Of a stretch of 22,166 bases of DNA, positions 1 to 8,339 are shown in pieces (position 1 is the stretch's first letter; every line of letters begins with the position of its first letter). Source of the DNA: JBBSVE01 sp038233815 (GTDB lineage Bacteria; Pseudomonadota; Alphaproteobacteria; Rhodobacterales; Rhodobacteraceae); contig JBBSVE010000043.1 of the NCBI GenBank assembly GCA_038233815.1, forward strand, positions 1 to 22,166, written 5' to 3'. The position numbers and the translations under genes are program-made. The notes below the pieces were generated by a model. The model was not told the DNA's origin. It saw only the letters and a list, made by a program, of their open reading frames with translations, and ran no database searches.

Positions 1-497
1 ACGCTCCGGCCCGCCTCCGCCTCCGGCATCGGACGCAGCGGCGCGCAGGGCGGGGCGGGGCGGTCGGACCAGACCGGGCCCACGGGATCGGCCACATCTA
101 CGAAATCGACAAGCGGCGCATCCTGCCGCAGACGCGCACACTGGCGAACCGTCCAGTCCATCGGATCGAAGCCTACGCGGGTGCCGGGCACCTTCAGCCA
201 GTATGCCAGGGGCGCGTCATGCAGATGGCCGCGCTGCCACGCCCCGCTCACCTCCCGGTCGGCCTGAATGGTGTAGCGACCGTCGACGAGGAGGATGGCA
301 CTATCGGCCGTCACGAGGACATGGCCCAACGACCCGGTGAACCCGGTGAGCCATTCGACGACCCGCCCGTGCGCCGGCGTCTCCTCGTTCTGGAACGCGT
401 CTGCGGTGGTCAGGATCAGCCCGCCGAGACCCAGTCGCGCGATCTCTGCCCGCAGCGCGGGCAAACGGTCAGCCGGGGAGATGGTTGAAGCCCTCAA
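1..497 (-). CDS. Xaa-Pro aminopeptidase (aminopeptidase P), N-terminal part, runs off the window
   Basis: This partial gene encodes about the first 165 residues of an M24B-type aminopeptidase P, which removes the N-terminal residue from peptides whose second residue is proline. The visible part is the creatinase-type N-terminal domain. Recognisable stretches are LPALRAEIARLGLGGLIL, WLTGFTGSLG followed by ILLVDGRYTIQA, and the later GFDPMDWTV segment. The metal-binding catalytic domain would lie beyond base 1. The proposed start is TTG at 497: a GGAGGA Shine-Dalgarno sits five bases upstream inside the preceding gene, no better-placed ATG or GTG is in frame, and a later in-frame TTG at 464 has no ribosome site. 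The gene overlaps the 3' end of the proline iminopeptidase-like gene by 29 bases in another frame, suggesting translational coupling. The family is recognised from N-terminal motifs only; the exact start is uncertain. Confidence 0.85.
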   Translation of the reverse strand, partial: MRASTISPADRLPALRAEIARLGLGGLILTTADAFQNEETPAHGRVVEWLTGFTGSLGHVLVTADSAILLVDGRYTIQADREVSGAWQRGHLHDAPLAYWLKVPGTRVGFDPMDWTVRQCARLRQDAPLVDFVDVADPVGPVWSDRPAPPCAPLRPMPEAEAGRS

Positions 498-1749
498 GCC
501 CGTCCTCCATGGCAAAAAGATGCTCCAGAACCTTGGGGGACTGACGCAGGCCGTTGTGTTCGTATGCGCTGGTCTGCCAGAGCCGCACATTGCCCACAGC
601 CCGCGCGGTGGCGAGCGAAAGGTCCGCATCGACATACATGTCGTCGGTATAGACGGCGGCCCAGACCGGAACCGCGTTTTCGGCCAGCCGGGCCGGATCG
701 TAGAGCGGCGCGTCGAGCGGCATGGCCGCCAGCGCCTCCGCCGCGGCGCGGAAGGGGCGCAGCGCGCAGATTTCGTGAAACATCCACGGATAGATCATCT
801 CTCCGGTAAAGAGCATCGGGCGCGCGTCGGGGCTGAATGCCGGGAACGCGTCCAGCAGACGCTCGGCCGCCCACGGGGTCTGCGCCCCTTGGGCATAGAT
901 CGGTTCGTGGATCGCGGCGAACAGCGGATTCTGGTCGAACGCGGTCCGGTCCCGAACCGCGCCGAGGAACGCGTCCGAGAGGTGCCCGTCGTCGCAGAAC
1001 GCCTCGTCCAGCAGCCAGTGCACTGTCTCGAACCCGTCCGACATGCCGAAATCCATGCCGAGATACTGGAGCCTTCGAACACTCAACCGATCGCCGTCAG
1101 GCAGGCGCACGTCATGCGCCTCCAGATGGTCGGCGAGCCGATCCACCAGCGCACGGTCCTGCGGATAGCGGTTGAAAAAGAGCGCGTTCTTGTGCGCGAC
1201 GCGGGGATAGGTGCGGCGGTAGATCTCCTCCGCCGGGGCCGCGATCCCCGCCATGCCGCCGGTGATGAAGCACCGCTCCAGCGCCTGGGGCGCGTGGGAG
1301 AGGTAGGAGAGCGTCAGGAACCCGCCGTAGCTTTGCCCCAGAGTGGACCAGCGCGCGCCGTCATAAAGCGTGCGGCGCAGATGCTCGCAGTCCTTCACGA
1401 TGCTGTCGGCGCGGAAATGGCTGAGGTAGCGTGCGCCCGCGTCGGCATCCATCGCGGCCATCCGCCACCTCTGCACCGGGCTCGACCGCCCCGTGCCGCG
1501 CTGGTCCAGCAGCAGCACGCGATACCGCGACGCGGCGACCTTCAGCCAGCCCGGCCCCTCGTTCGGGCGCGGCGATTTGCCCCCCGGCCCGCCTTGCAGG
1601 AACACCAGCACCGGACGGTCCTCGCCCCCCGGCGCGGTGATCTCGCGGGCAAAGAGCGTGATCGCCTCGCCGTCCGGTTGGGCCCAGTCGAGGGGGACGG
1701 AGACGGCGTGATCGCGCACGCGAAAGCCGGGGATCGCATAGTCGGTCAT
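469..1749 (-). CDS. Alpha/beta hydrolase, proline iminopeptidase-like (peptidase family S33)
   Basis: The 426-residue protein matches the prolyl aminopeptidase group of alpha/beta hydrolases, which release N-terminal proline from peptides. Seen in the sequence: an oxyanion-type QGGPGG at residues 52-57, LDQRGTGRSS at 81-90, and the nucleophile elbow GQSYGG with Ser140. A C-terminal YTDDMYVD segment and YEHNGLRQSP probably supply the catalytic Asp and His. No signal peptide is evident, so it is likely cytoplasmic. It is longer than the common form of roughly 310-320 residues, fitting the longer S33 subgroup. ATG at 1749 lies 12 bases after the DppB permease stop, and the gene overlaps the aminopeptidase P gene by 29 bases, so it sits at the end of a peptide-import operon. 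Activity on prolyl-hydroxyproline is inferred from context. Other small-peptide hydrolase or esterase activities are possible. Confidence 0.85.
   Translation of the reverse strand: MTDYAIPGFRVRDHAVSVPLDWAQPDGEAITLFAREITAPGGEDRPVLVFLQGGPGGKSPRPNEGPGWLKVAASRYRVLLLDQRGTGRSSPVQRWRMAAMDADAGARYLSHFRADSIVKDCEHLRRTLYDGARWSTLGQSYGGFLTLSYLSHAPQALERCFITGGMAGIAAPAEEIYRRTYPRVAHKNALFFNRYPQDRALVDRLADHLEAHDVRLPDGDRLSVRRLQYLGMDFGMSDGFETVHWLLDEAFCDDGHLSDAFLGAVRDRTAFDQNPLFAAIHEPIYAQGAQTPWAAERLLDAFPAFSPDARPMLFTGEMIYPWMFHEICALRPFRAAAEALAAMPLDAPLYDPARLAENAVPVWAAVYTDDMYVDADLSLATARAVGNVRLWQTSAYEHNGLRQSPKVLEHLFAMEDGLEGFNHLPG
503..508 (-). promoter_or_regulatory. Shine-Dalgarno GGAGGA deciding the TTG start of the aminopeptidase P gene
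   Basis: On the minus strand GGAGGA is followed by five bases and then TTG at 497. It lies inside the last codons of the upstream hydrolase gene. It is the main reason for choosing TTG at 497 over the in-frame TTG at 464. Confidence 0.5.
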
Positions 1750-1761
1750 GGGTGGGGCCTT

Positions 1762-2715
1762 TCAGCGCGTGCGGGGATCGAGGAGCGCATAGAGCAGGTC
1801 GACGACGATGTTGCTCAACACGATGAAAAGTCCGCCCATCAGCACCACGCCGATGATGATCGGGCGGTCCTGATTGCGCACGGCCTGCACCGCCAGCGCA
1901 CCGACGCCTTGCAGGCCGTAGACCTGCTCGATCACGATGGCACCGCCCAGGAGCACCGCGATGTCGGCGCCAAGCTGCGTGACCAGCGGCGTCAGCGTCG
2001 CGCGCAACCCGTGGCGATAGACGACCCGACGCTCGCTCAGACCCTTGGCGCGGGCGGTGCGGATGTAATCCTCGCCCAGCACCGATAAAAGCTGTCCGCG
2101 CGTGAGGCGCGCATAGATCGCAGCCGTCACCAGTGCGAGCGTCGTCCAGGGCAGTGCCAGATGCCACGCCCAGTCCAGAACGCCACCCGTCAACGGTCTG
2201 TAGCCCCCCGGCGGAAACAGGGTGAAACCCGCCTGACGCGGCAGGAAATAAAGCGTGTAGAGCGACAGCATCCCCAGAACGAAGGTCGGAAACGACAGGC
2301 CCAGCAGGATGAACACCTGCCCCGCCCGGTCCTTCCACGTCCCCGGATTGCGCGCCGAGACGATACCGATGGGAATGCCCAGCGCCAGCCAGAAGAAGAC
2401 ACCCCCCAGCACCAGCGACAGGGTGACGGGAATGCGCCGCACGATGATGTCGGCCACCGGCTGCCGGTTGCGGTAGGAGAAGCCCAGATCCCCGGTCAGC
2501 GCGCGACCCGCGAAGGACAGGTATTGCGTCACCATCGGCCGGTCGAGGCCGAGGTTCTCACGCACCTGCGCGAGCTGCGCCGCACTCGCCTTTTCGCCTG
2601 CCACGATGCGCGCGGGATCGCCGGGCGCCACGAAGAACAAAAAAAACACAAAGACGCTGAGCGTGAACAGCACCAGCACCCCGAACCCGAGCCGTTTGGC
2701 AATGAAGGCCAGCAT
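1762..2715 (-). CDS. Peptide ABC transporter permease, DppB/OppB type
   Basis: This 317-residue inner-membrane protein is one of the two permeases of a family-5 (di/oligopeptide) ABC importer. It begins MLAFIAKRLGFGVLVLF, with a first membrane helix ending in VAPGDPARI, the usual DppB N-terminal pattern. It then has several hydrophobic segments and a cytoplasmic EAA-type loop (EDYIRTARAKGLSERRVV) that contacts the ATPase. The reading frame stays open far upstream of the start, but the protein-like sequence begins at ATG 2715, one base after the stop of the DppC-type gene, so that start is preferred. It is translated with the binding protein, fused ATPase and DppC genes upstream and precedes the proline peptidases. 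The gene itself appears intact, although two partner genes carry apparent frameshifts. Confidence 0.93.
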   Translation of the reverse strand: MLAFIAKRLGFGVLVLFTLSVFVFFLFFVAPGDPARIVAGEKASAAQLAQVRENLGLDRPMVTQYLSFAGRALTGDLGFSYRNRQPVADIIVRRIPVTLSLVLGGVFFWLALGIPIGIVSARNPGTWKDRAGQVFILLGLSFPTFVLGMLSLYTLYFLPRQAGFTLFPPGGYRPLTGGVLDWAWHLALPWTTLALVTAAIYARLTRGQLLSVLGEDYIRTARAKGLSERRVVYRHGLRATLTPLVTQLGADIAVLLGGAIVIEQVYGLQGVGALAVQAVRNQDRPIIIGVVLMGGLFIVLSNIVVDLLYALLDPRTR

Positions 2716-2716
2716 C

Positions 2717-3649
2717 TCAGCCCCCCGCCTTGGCGCGCCGCACGACCCGGTGGCCGGGATCGAGCGCATCGCGCAGCCCGTCGCCCAGGATGTTGAACGC
2801 GAGCGTGGAGCCCAGAAGCGCCAGCCCCGGAAACAGCACCATCCACCATGCCACCAGATACATCGAGTTCGCCCCCGCATCCGCCAGCATCCCGCCCCAG
2901 GACGGCGTCGGCGGCACGATTCCCATGCCGAGGAACGACAGCGTCGCCTCGAACACAATGGCGTTGGGGATCATCATCGTGGTGTAGATGATGATCGGCA
3001 CCGACAGGTTCGGCAGGATGTCGCGGAGCAGGATGGAGCCGTGCGAAGCCCCGAGCGACCGCCCCGCCTGCACGAAATCGCGGCGCGCGAGGGAGGCCGT
3101 CTCCGCCCGGATCACGCGGCCCATCGGCGTCCATGTGAAGAACACGATCACCGTGACCGACAACAGCAGCGACGGCCCGAACACCGACACCAGCGCCAGC
3201 GCGCAGAGCAGGAACGGGACCGACATCACAAGGTCCATGACCCGCCCCAGCACGGTGTCCACCCAACCGCCGAAATAGCCCGCGAGCATCCCCACGCTGA
3301 CCCCGATGGAGGCCGCGATGACGGAGGCCAGCAACCCGACCAGCAGCGACACCCGCGCGCCGTAGGCGATCCGCACCAGACTGTCGCGGCCAAGCTGGTC
3401 CGCACCGAAGAGGAAATCCGCGTTGGGGCCGACCGGAATGCCGACCGGCGACAGCGCCGTCTCACGGTATTGCGTGATCGGGTTGTGGCCGGTCCATGTC
3501 TCCACCAGCGGCGCGCCGGCGGCGAAGGCGAAAAGCGCAAGAATCATCACGAGCGCCGCGATGCTCGCCGGATCGCGCGCGAGGCGGCGAAGCGTGAGGG
3601 ACGCCGACGACCGTTGGATAACACTCGGCGCGTCGGTTTCGGCACTCAT
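2717..3649 (-). CDS. Peptide ABC transporter permease, DppC/OppC type
   Basis: The 310-residue protein is the second permease of the peptide importer. The N-terminal cytoplasmic segment (RRLARDPASIAALVMIL) leads into a first membrane helix. Next comes a periplasmic part with FLFGADQLGRDSLVRIAYGA, the DppC hallmark, then further helices and an EAA-type loop (DFVQAGRSLGASHGSILLRD). The C-terminal LAFNILGDGLRDALDP is also typical. ATG at 3649 overlaps the stop of the ATPase gene by four bases, and the gene ends one base before DppB, indicating coupled translation. The frame extends well upstream as an antisense-like reading with no protein character, so the ATG at 3649 is the believable start. 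No internal damage is visible. Confidence 0.93.
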   Translation of the reverse strand: MSAETDAPSVIQRSSASLTLRRLARDPASIAALVMILALFAFAAGAPLVETWTGHNPITQYRETALSPVGIPVGPNADFLFGADQLGRDSLVRIAYGARVSLLVGLLASVIAASIGVSVGMLAGYFGGWVDTVLGRVMDLVMSVPFLLCALALVSVFGPSLLLSVTVIVFFTWTPMGRVIRAETASLARRDFVQAGRSLGASHGSILLRDILPNLSVPIIIYTTMMIPNAIVFEATLSFLGMGIVPPTPSWGGMLADAGANSMYLVAWWMVLFPGLALLGSTLAFNILGDGLRDALDPGHRVVRRAKAGG

Positions 3650-5522
3650 GCGTCCGCCTCCAGCACCCGGTCGACGCTGCGACCCGACGCGGGCGGCACA
3701 TGGCTCGCCGCGAGCAGTTTTTGCGTGAATACCTCGCGGGGCGCGCGGAAGATCTCCTCCGCGCCGCGCAACTCCACGATCCGGCCGCCCTCCATCACCG
3801 CGATCCGGTCGCACATGTGCCGCACCACGGTCAGGTCGTGCGAGATGAAGAGGTAGGTCAGCCCCAGCCGCGCTTGCAGGTCCTGCAACAGGTTCAGGAT
3901 CTGCGCCTGAATGGAGACGTCGAGCGCCGAAACCGGCTCGTCGAGGATCAGCAGGTCGGGGTTCAGCGCCAGTGCGCGTGCCACGCCGATGCGCTGGCGC
4001 TGGCCGCCGGAAAACTCGGACGGGAAGCGGTTGTAATGCTCGGGGTTGAGGCCCACGAGTTCCATCAGGCGGCGCACCTCGGCCTTGCGCTCCGCGCCCT
4101 TCGCGAGACCGTGAATGCGGAACGGCTCCCCGATGATCGACCCCACGCGGCGGCGGGGGTTGAGTGCCCCGAACGGATCCTGGAACACCACCTGCACGCG
4201 CCTGCGCATCGCGCGCCATGCGGCGGGGGTGAGGCTGCCCACATCCTCCCCGTCAAAGGACACGGTGCCCCCGTGATCGGGGTCAGCCCCGCCACCGCGC
4301 GGGCAAGGGTCGATTTCCCGCAACCGGATTCGCCGACGATGCCCAGCGTTTCCCCCCGTGCGACTTCGAGCGTGATGCCTTTGAGCACCTCCAGCGCCCG
4401 CGTCCTCCCGAAGCCGGACCGGACGGTATAGGTCAGCGCCAGGTCGTGGATGTCCAGCAGCCGCGCGCCGCTGGCGGTCCGTGCGCTCTCGGTCCGCGCC
4501 GCACCGGCGCCGCCCTCCGGCGGATCGAAATGGCACAAAGCCTCCACCCCGTCGCTGTAGCGGCGCAAGGGGGGCTGCGTGGTGCGGCAGATTTCCTGCG
4601 CCGCAAAGCAGCGCGGCGCGAAGATGCAGGCGTTCGCGTGGACCAGAAGGCTCGGCGGGCGGCCGGGGATGGAGGCCAGCGTCTCGTCCTTGCCCGCCGC
4701 TCCGGGGGAGGAGCGCAGGAGCCCCAGCGTGTAGGGATGCGCCGGCGCGCGGAACACGCTGGCCGCCGGGCCGGTCTCCAGCCGCTGGCCCGCATACATG
4801 ATCATCACCCGGTCCGCGATGGACGACAAGAGCCCCAGATCGTGCGTGATCATCACGATCGTGACGCCCAGCTCGCGGCGCATCCGGTCCAGCAGCTCCA
4901 TGATCTGCGCCTGCACCGTGACGTCGAGCGCGGTCGTCGGCTCGTCCGCGATGATGAGCGATGGCTCGAGCACCAGCGCCATCGCGATCATCACGCGCTG
5001 CCGCATCCCGCCCGAGAACTGGTGCGGGTAGTCGTCGAGCCGCGCGGTCGCATCCGCGATGCCCAGAAGGTCCAGCATAGCCGCCGCCCGTCCGCGCGCG
5101 GCGGCGCGGCTCGCCTGCTCATGCGTGTGGATCACTTCCGTGATCTGGCTGCCGATAGTGTAATAGGGATGCAGGCTCGACATCGGGTCCTGAAACACCA
5201 TGCCGACGTGACGTCCGCGCAGGGAGCGCAGCTCCGCCTCCGGCATCGAGAGCAGGTCGCGGCCCTGGAACAGGCATTCGCCCGCCACCTCGACCCCCGG
5301 CAAAAGGCCCATGATCGCCTGCGTGAGCACGCTTTTGCCCGACCCCGACTCCCCCGCGATGCCGAAGACGCTGTGCGCCTCCACGGAAAATGAGATATCC
5401 CGCGCGGCATGGATGATGCCATCTTCCGTCGGGATGCGGATGGAGATGTTGCGCGCCTCGAGCAAGGGCGCTGCTTGCGAAGCGGTCGCGCCGCCGGTCG
5501 TCCCGGCGGCGCGCGGGTTCAC
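3646..5522 (-). pseudogene. Peptide ABC transporter fused double ATPase (DppD-DppF type), apparent frameshift
   Basis: Two ATPase modules are encoded in one gene. Module 1 has Walker A GESGSGKS at residues 57-64, signature SGGMRQR and Walker B IIADEPTTALD. It ends with the Cys-containing oligopeptide-transporter C-terminal segment (ACIFAPRCFAAQEICR). Module 2 has Walker A GESGCGKS in the same frame, but its signature SGGQRQR and Walker B LILDEPVSALD lie in another frame. The switch occurs near plus bases 4279-4282, about residue 414, where minus-strand ACCCCGATCAC appears to lack one C. Restoring one base gives a continuous protein of about 625 residues, normal for the fused form. As read, translation stops at 4065 after 485 residues, without a working second module. 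The start is GTG at 5522, overlapping the binding-protein stop by four bases. The gene is recently broken or the base call is wrong. Confidence 0.85.
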
Positions 5523-7248
5523 CGGTCCAGCCAGATGTTGGTCCAGTCGCCGTTGGCGCTGAGCGCATAGGGCTGGAAGTTCTGCACCGCCGCGCTGCGA
5601 TAGACCACCACGTTCTGCGAGATAAAGGGTGCCACCGGCGCGTCCGCCATCACCATCGCATCGACCTCGCCCCAGAGGCGGGCCACCTCATCGGCGCTGG
5701 TGGCGTTGATCGCCTCGGTCGCTGTCTTGTTCGCGGCATCGTTGTTGTAGTCGGTGTAGTTGTAGGTCTGGTGCCGCCCGTCATAGCTGAACTGCGGCTG
5801 GAAGACCGAACGCGCCGCCCCGCCCGCCCAGTCCGGCGACCAGCTGACCGGGGCGATGTCCCAGCCGCCGGATTTGGTGTTCTCCGGGTTGGTCATGTAT
5901 TTGGAATAGTAATCCCCCGCCGACACCGGGATCAGCTGCAGCTCGATCCCCGCCTTCTTCATCGCCGCCTGAATGGTCTGCGCAATCGCGGGCTCGTTGT
6001 TGAGATCGCGGAACGGCATCTTGAGCGTCAGGCCGTCCTTCAATCCGGCCTCCGCCAACAGGGCCTTGGCCTTATCCGGGTCGCCCTTGTCGCCCTCGGA
6101 CGGATAGGGCGCGAAGTCGTGGTAGCCGAGGATGCCCGGCCCGAAGATCCCGTTCTGCGGCGCGGCTACGTAAGGTCCGCCGAGCTGCTGCACGATGGCC
6201 GCCTTATCGAGCGCGTAGTTGATCGCTTGGCGGACCTTCACGTTTTTCAGGATGCCGTCGTTGTTGTCGCTGACCGTGTTGATGAACAGGAATGAGGTCC
6301 GCCCCACCGCAATCGCCGTCAGCTTGTCGTCGCCGGTCGCCTGCAGCGTCGGGATCAGCGCGGGCGGCACGAGGATGTCGAACAGCATGTCCGCATCGCC
6401 CGCCTGCAACTGCTGGATCGCGGCATCGGCCTGCAGCCCGAAGGTAAGGTCGATCTCATCGACATAGCCTTTGCGCAGGGGGTCGCTCTCCGCCTTCCAC
6501 GAGGGATTGCGGACCAGTTGCAGCGACGCATCCGGCACATAGGCACCGATCTTGTAGGGCCCCGAAGCGATAAAGTTGGCGCGGTAATCCGGGCCGTCGG
6601 GCATGTAGTCGTCAACCTCAATCGGGGCGGGGGCCGCGGCGGACAGCGACAGCATATAGATGAAATCGCCGGCCTTTTCCTTCAGATGGATGCGGACCGT
6701 CTTGTCGTCGGGCGTCTCGATCCCGGAAATGTCGGTCGTTTCCAGATAGTCCTTCATCGCAGCGACCGTCGGCTCTACCTTGGCGAACCCGTCGCAGAAC
6801 GTGTCCATCCCCTCGATCAGCGAGACATAATAGGTCAGGAACGGCGAACCGAGTGCGGGGTTGCACATCCGCTTCATGCCCCGCTCGAAATCGGCCGACG
6901 TGATCGCCCGCGCGCCCGAGGGCGCATCCCACGTCACCCCGTCGCGCAACGTCAGCGTGTAGGTCAGCCCGTCGTCGGTCGGTTCCGGCACGTCTGTCGC
7001 GAGGTCGCCCTTGGGCGCGATGCGGGCCTTCTCGTCGGTGGAGGCCTCGTAGCTGATGAGCGTCCGGGTGGTGGCGCGCAGGAATTGTTCGCCGTCACCG
7101 TCCCGACGCTGGTGGGGTCGTAATGGTCGAGATCACCCGCGCCGAGGATCTTCAGCGTGCCGCCGGTCTGGCCGTCGGCCTGTGCCATGCCCATCGACAG
7201 ACAAAGCACGCCTGCACTGACCGTCGCCATCAACCGCATCGTCGTCAT
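5519..7248 (-). pseudogene. Peptide ABC transporter substrate-binding protein (family 5), apparent frameshift near the N-terminus
   Basis: This is the periplasmic binding protein of the peptide importer. The N-terminal part from ATG 7248 has a signal peptide (MRLMATVSAGVLCLSMGMAQA), then TGGTLKILGAGDLDHYDPTSV, typical of SBP_bac_5 proteins. It then leaves frame: expected continuation FLRATTRTLISYEAS, LATDVPEPTDDGLTYTLTLRDGV and the rest lies in the frame one base earlier. The break is near plus bases 7085-7095, at minus-strand GTGACGGCGAACAA, and adding one base restores about 576 residues. As read, translation from 7248 ends at 6964. GGGGGAGA six bases before ATG 7248 supports that start over an in-frame GTG at 7254. 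The downstream body has normal family sequence and no stops, so decay would be very recent. A sequencing deletion is the alternative. Confidence 0.83.
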
Positions 7249-7310
7249 CACCACTCTCCCCCTTGGATTCTTTGTGTCGACAGACTTGCAGGACCGTTTC
7301 GCCCTGTCAA

Positions 7311-8339
7311 TCAGCGCGCCCCCCAGGTGTCCGACAGCCGGTAGCCGCCCGGCCAGGGGTCGCTGGGATCGAGCATGTGCTGGTGGATGCCGGTGATCCA
7401 GCCCCGTCCCGAAATCTCCGGCACGATGGCCGCGCGGTCGCTGACGCGGGCCTCCCCCACGATCCGCCCGCTAAAGGTGGAGCCGATCACGGACACGATG
7501 GTCAGCCGGTCGTCGGTCCCCATCTCTCCCTTCGCATGAAGCACCGCCATGCGCGCCGAAAGTGCTGTGCCGGTGGGGGAGCGGTCGACCTTGCCGGGCT
7601 GCACCGCCACCGCCGATCCGGCACGCAACGCGTGGCCGTCCCGCGTGACCTTGCCGGCAAAGAGGCAGAAGGAGAAATGCGTCCAGTCCGGGTTCTCGGG
7701 ATGGCTGAAGCGAAGCTGCGCGTTCGCGGCGTTGGTGATCGCGACGCCGGTTTTCGCGATGAAATGGGCCTCGCTCTCATCCAGTCGCAGTCCCGGCGCA
7801 TCGGCATCGACGATCACGAAACTGTCGCCGCCGTAGGCCGTATCGACGGTAAGCGTGCCCAGCCCCTCCACCTCCAGCGCGACGCCGAGGTCGGCGGCGA
7901 AGCTCGGCAGGTTCTGCACATGGATCCGCTCCGCCTTGCCGCCCCGACATTCGGCGCGGACATGGACGAGGCCGCCCGGCGCCTCCAGCACGATATGCGT
8001 CTCCGGCTCGGTCATCGGGACGATCCCCGCATCCAGCAGCACCGTCGCCACGCAGATCGAGTTGGAGCCAGACATCGGCGGCGTATCTTCCGGCTCCATG
8101 ATGATGAAGGCGGCGTGGGCGGCCGGGTTCTTCGGCGGCACCAGAAGGTTGACGTGGCGAAAGACGCCGCCGCGCGGTTCATTGAGCACGAAGTTGCGGA
8201 GCGTCTGGTCCTTGGCGATCCAGCGCGACTGCGCCCACAGCGTGTCGCCCGGTGGGGGCAGGACGCCGCCCACGATCACGTCGCCGACCTCGCCCTCGGC
8301 ATGGGCGGAAATGACGTGGACAGTTTTGGTACTACGCAT
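7311..8339 (-). CDS. Proline racemase-family protein, probable trans-3-hydroxy-L-proline dehydratase
   Basis: The 342-residue protein belongs to the proline racemase superfamily. The first catalytic position is Ser90 (PPMSGSNSICVATVLL) and the second is Thr256 (DRSPTGTALSARMA), where racemases and 4-hydroxyproline epimerases carry Cys. Replacement of the second Cys by Thr is established for trans-3-hydroxy-L-proline dehydratases, which make delta1-pyrroline-2-carboxylate; Ser at the first position marks a distinct subgroup. ATG at 8339 overlaps the end of the aconitase-X gene by eight bases. That gene encodes a probable cis-3-hydroxyproline dehydratase giving the same product, and a matching reductase lies at 16937. 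A dehydratase role is therefore favoured over racemase or epimerase, but substrate specificity is inferred. The gene is clearly distinct from the second family member at 10008-11009. Confidence 0.85.
   Translation of the reverse strand: MRSTKTVHVISAHAEGEVGDVIVGGVLPPPGDTLWAQSRWIAKDQTLRNFVLNEPRGGVFRHVNLLVPPKNPAAHAAFIIMEPEDTPPMSGSNSICVATVLLDAGIVPMTEPETHIVLEAPGGLVHVRAECRGGKAERIHVQNLPSFAADLGVALEVEGLGTLTVDTAYGGDSFVIVDADAPGLRLDESEAHFIAKTGVAITNAANAQLRFSHPENPDWTHFSFCLFAGKVTRDGHALRAGSAVAVQPGKVDRSPTGTALSARMAVLHAKGEMGTDDRLTIVSVIGSTFSGRIVGEARVSDRAAIVPEISGRGWITGIHQHMLDPSDPWPGGYRLSDTWGAR

Noticed and set aside
295..2088. A 597-codon plus-strand frame across the peptidase and DppB region
   Set aside because: It crosses the boundary of two recognised minus-strand genes and has no protein-family character.
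4275..4290. Programmed -1 ribosomal frameshifting to make the full double ATPase
   Set aside because: No X-XXY-YYZ slippery heptamer or obvious downstream pseudoknot is visible, and fused ATPases of this family are normally in a single frame.
7282..7310. A perfect -35-like TTGACA on the minus strand directly after the dehydratase stop, suggesting an internal promoter for the peptide importer
   Set aside because: No reasonable -10 element lies 16-18 bases downstream (AAGTCT at 17). The TTGACA may be chance, although the 62-base gap leaves an internal promoter possible.
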